Assembly (NCBI GenBank): GCA_011526565.1
Contig: WYBL01000004.1
Location: forward strand, 18,358-82,357
Length of the DNA: 64,000 nt
Direction: 5' to 3'
Source of the DNA: Acidobacteriota bacterium
GTDB taxonomy: Bacteria > Acidobacteriota > Vicinamibacteria > Fen-336
In this document: positions 61,738 through 64,000 of the stretch, in pieces
How positions within the stretch are numbered: the stretch's first letter is position 1
Layout of the letters: each line of letters opens with the position of its first letter
Made by a program: the position numbers and the translations under genes
Notes under the pieces: model-generated
Told to the model about the DNA's origin: nothing
Database searches by the model: none
What the model saw: the letters and a program-made list of their open reading frames with translations, nothing else

Positions 61738-63690
61738 GTGGCCGGCGCCGCCGAGCCCGCCCCGCGCAGCCGCCCGCGCGTCGGGCGCTACGTCGTCACC
61801 GGCCGCCTGGGCAAGGGCGGCATGGGCATGGTCTACCGCGGGCTCGACGAGGCGCTCGAGCGCGAGGTCGCGGTCAAGACGCTGACGGTCGAGGGCACCC
61901 TCGACGAGGAGAGCCGGCGCCGCTTCGAGATCGAGGCCAAGGCGGCCGCCCGGCTGCAGCACCCCAACATCGTCACCGTCTACGAGCTGGGCGAGAGCCG
62001 CGGCACCCCCTTCATCGCGATGGAGCTGCTGCCCGGCATGGACCTCGAGGCGCTGCTGCGCTCGGGCGAGGCCCTGCTGCTGCAGGAGAAGCTCGAGGTC
62101 GTGATCCAGGTGCTGCGCGGGCTGGCCTTCGCCCACGAGCACGGCATCGTCCACCGCGACATGAAGCCGTCGAACATCCGGCTGCTCGAGGACGGCACCG
62201 CCAAGATCATGGACTTCGGGATCGCCAAGCTCGGCGCGACCGGCGTCACCCGCACCGGGATGATGGTGGGCACCGTCTACTACATGAGCCCCGAGCAGAT
62301 CCGCGGCCACAACCTGGACGGCCGCTCCGACGTCTTCTCGATGGGCGTGATCCTCCACGAGATGCTGGAGGGGCGGCGGCCGTTCACCGGCAAGGACACG
62401 CCCGAGATCCTCTACAAGATCGTCAACGAGCCGCACCCGCGGCTCGGCTCCGACCTCGGCGACTTCAAGGACCCGCTGCAGGCGATCGTCGACCGCGCGC
62501 TGGCCAAGAACCCCGACGATCGCTGGCCGGGCGCGGCCCGCCTCGCCGACGAGCTGCAGGCCGTGCTGACCGAGTTCGCGCTGCAGACGCCGGCGCCGGT
62601 CCAGGACGCGATTCACGCGGCGCGCCGGCTCGCCCGCGACGGCCAGTTCGAGGAGTCGGCCCGAGCGCTGCGCGAGATCGCCCAACAGAACCCCTCCTCG
62701 GTGGAAGCGAGACGGGCGCTGCGCGCGGCGTTGCGCGACCTGCAGCGCCACAAGCAGCCGCCGGCGCCGGCCCCGGACGCCTACCCGGAACTCGAGGCCA
62801 CCTTCGAGCAGGTCGGCGCCGCGACGGCTCGCCACGCGGAGGCGACGGCCACCGCGCTGGCAACCGCGGCCCCGCCGGCGGCCCCGGGCCGCGGCCTGGT
62901 CGTCGCCGGCGCGCTCGGGCTGGCCGTGGCGGTGATCGCCGGAGGCTGGCTGATGTTCGGCGGCCGCCGCGAGCCGGCCACGCCAGGGACGCTGCAGGGC
63001 GCCCCGACCGTCACGCCGCCGCCGGCGGCGCCGTCCGCCGAAGCCCCGAGCCCGGCCCCGCCGACGGTCGCGAAGCTGCCGGTGCAGAGCGAACCCGGCG
63101 GCGCCTCGGTGGCGCTCGACGGCCGCAAGCTGGGCACCACGCCGCTCACGATCGAGGTGCCGGTTGCCGGCGACCATCGCCTGGTGCTGAGCCTCGCCGG
63201 CCACGAGTCGCACGAGACGCGCCTCGTCGCCGGCAAGCTGCCCGCCGAGGTGAAGGTCGCGCTGGAGCCGTCCGGGCCTCCCGGCACGCTGCGGGTGAGC
63301 TCGAGCTATCCCGTCGACGTCGTGTTCCGGGGCCGCGCCCTGGCCCGCGGCGAGACCTCCGCGGCCGTCAAGCTGCCGCAGGGGCAGCACAGCGTCACGC
63401 TGGTGTCGGAGTCGCTGTTCCTGCGCCACACCGTGCAGGTCCAGATCACCGCCGGCGGCGAGGCCTCGCTGCGGGCGCCGGAGGCCGGCAAGCTCAGCGT
63501 CAACGCCAACCCCGACAACTGCGAGGTGTTCGTCGACGGCACCTTCGTCGACTACCCGCCGATCCTCAACCGCGCGATGGCGGCCGGTCGCCACACCGTC
63601 GCCTTCAAGTGGCCCGACGGCACCCGACGCGAGCAGACGGTCGAGGTGCCTGCGGGTGCGACGGCCTACGTGACCGGTCGCAAGGACTAG
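61738..63690 (+). CDS. Membrane Ser/Thr protein kinase with PEGA repeats
   Basis: A 650-residue protein from GTG 61738. The kinase domain (about 20-280) is complete: GKGGMGMVYRG, VAVKTL (Lys), HRDMKPSNI and DFGIAK, so it should be active. A helical linker leads to one membrane segment (about 385-405), then extracytoplasmic PEGA-type repeats (about 445-640: GGASVALDGRKLGTTPLTIEVPVAGDH and two weaker copies). PEGA modules may bind cell-wall or surface carbohydrate. It pairs with the PP2C gene upstream. Confidence 0.95.
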   Translation: MAGAAEPAPRSRPRVGRYVVTGRLGKGGMGMVYRGLDEALEREVAVKTLTVEGTLDEESRRRFEIEAKAAARLQHPNIVTVYELGESRGTPFIAMELLPGMDLEALLRSGEALLLQEKLEVVIQVLRGLAFAHEHGIVHRDMKPSNIRLLEDGTAKIMDFGIAKLGATGVTRTGMMVGTVYYMSPEQIRGHNLDGRSDVFSMGVILHEMLEGRRPFTGKDTPEILYKIVNEPHPRLGSDLGDFKDPLQAIVDRALAKNPDDRWPGAARLADELQAVLTEFALQTPAPVQDAIHAARRLARDGQFEESARALREIAQQNPSSVEARRALRAALRDLQRHKQPPAPAPDAYPELEATFEQVGAATARHAEATATALATAAPPAAPGRGLVVAGALGLAVAVIAGGWLMFGGRREPATPGTLQGAPTVTPPPAAPSAEAPSPAPPTVAKLPVQSEPGGASVALDGRKLGTTPLTIEVPVAGDHRLVLSLAGHESHETRLVAGKLPAEVKVALEPSGPPGTLRVSSSYPVDVVFRGRALARGETSAAVKLPQGQHSVTLVSESLFLRHTVQVQITAGGEASLRAPEAGKLSVNANPDNCEVFVDGTFVDYPPILNRAMAAGRHTVAFKWPDGTRREQTVEVPAGATAYVTGRKD

Positions 63691-63737
63691 CCCCGGCGCC
63701 GGCCGCCGAGCGAAGGGCGCGCTAGAATCGCGGCGAA

Positions 63738-64000
63738 ATGCTGCGAACGGCCCGACGTCGCTCCTTCGTCGTCGCTCTCGCGCTCGCCGGCTGGGCCCCT
63801 CTCGGCTTCGCCCAGGCCTCTCCCGAGGAGCAGGCCCGGGGGTTGCTCGAGGACGGCCGCAACTACCGCCAGCAGGGCAAGCACAAGCAGGCGCTCGACA
63901 ACTTCAACACCATCGCCACCGGCTTCCAGGCGACGGCCTCGGTCGACGACGCGATCCTCGAGATCGGCCGCTTCCACCTCGAGGTCGACCGCGACTACGC
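63738..64000 (+). CDS. Start of a secreted TPR-like protein (cut by window end)
   Basis: About 87 codons from ATG 63738 are visible. A signal peptide (residues 1-26, ending near GFAQA) is followed by a helical TPR-like start (EEQARGLLEDGRNYRQQGKHKQALDNFNTIA). TAGAAT (63723-63728) is 9 bases upstream, so the transcript may be leaderless. The rest is outside the window. Confidence 0.7.
   Translation, partial: MLRTARRRSFVVALALAGWAPLGFAQASPEEQARGLLEDGRNYRQQGKHKQALDNFNTIATGFQATASVDDAILEIGRFHLEVDRDY

Overview
This is a very GC-rich (roughly 70% or more) bacterial chromosome segment, densely coded on both strands. Short overlaps (ATGA, GTGA, TGATG) and frequent GTG starts couple many genes. Gene content (FHA, GAF and HD-GYP proteins, Ser/Thr kinases, an NtrYX pair, PilMNO-like proteins, TPR proteins) fits a Gram-negative, probably Acidobacteriota-type organism. 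That placement is an inference from gene content only. No rRNA, tRNA, CRISPR array, phage or insertion sequence was recognised.

Layout. 1-876 (-): start of an EF-G-like GTPase that runs off the left edge. 877-1115: a tandem 87-bp intergenic repeat. 1116-3413 (+): a pilMNOP-like assembly operon. 3502-5460 (+): a pseudokinase-TonB fusion, followed 12 bp later by ygfK-hyuC-ygeW-ygeY (5473-11495). 11506-20273 (-): a facing operon of xdhD, ssnA, two fold-II PLP enzymes, a carbon-nitrogen hydrolase and an SGNH hydrolase. Together these two operons are a rearranged version of the E. coli ygeW-ygeX-ygeY-hyuA-ygfK-ssnA-xdhD cluster, which is linked to anaerobic purine and urate breakdown. Several modules are shortened or substituted: YgfK has no FAD/NADPH domain, SsnA has no composite beta-sandwich, and there is no ygeX. 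20332-22492 (-): groES-groEL with a CIRCE-like operator, promoter and strong terminator. 22507-23640 (-): purC and a Fis-like HTH. 23736-27269 (-): an ECF sigma/anti-sigma envelope operon. 27368-28866 (+): a flippase-like membrane protein and nrdR. 28895-30232 (-): a VWA-FHA membrane protein. 30321-35562 (+): ntrYX, a TPR-like membrane protein and an RDD protein. 35563-35825: a duplicated intergenic repeat. 35826-37397 (+): rqcH.

37435-41335 (+): a phospholipid operon (pgpA-cinA-thpR-plsY-gpsA). 41394-45987 (+): FHA-GAF-nucleotide cyclase, HD-GYP phosphodiesterase, a TPR protein and a roadblock protein. 45989-54336 (+): ftsY, ribD-ribE-ribBA (no ribH), ffh with a structured leader, and rpsP-khpA-rimM-trmD-rplS-rnhB. 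54431-60868 (+): a large TPR protein, small hypothetical genes, a RodZ-like protein, two repeat-type proteins and a DnaJ-TPR protein. 60967-63690 (+): a PP2C phosphatase and PEGA-type Ser/Thr kinase pair. 63738-64000 (+): start of a secreted repeat protein cut by the right edge.

The most unusual parts are the variant purine locus with its linked pseudokinase-TonB gene, a dispersed intergenic repeat with a shared 21-nt core, and the hairpin leader of ffh. All assignments come from reading sequence and motifs. No database search was run.
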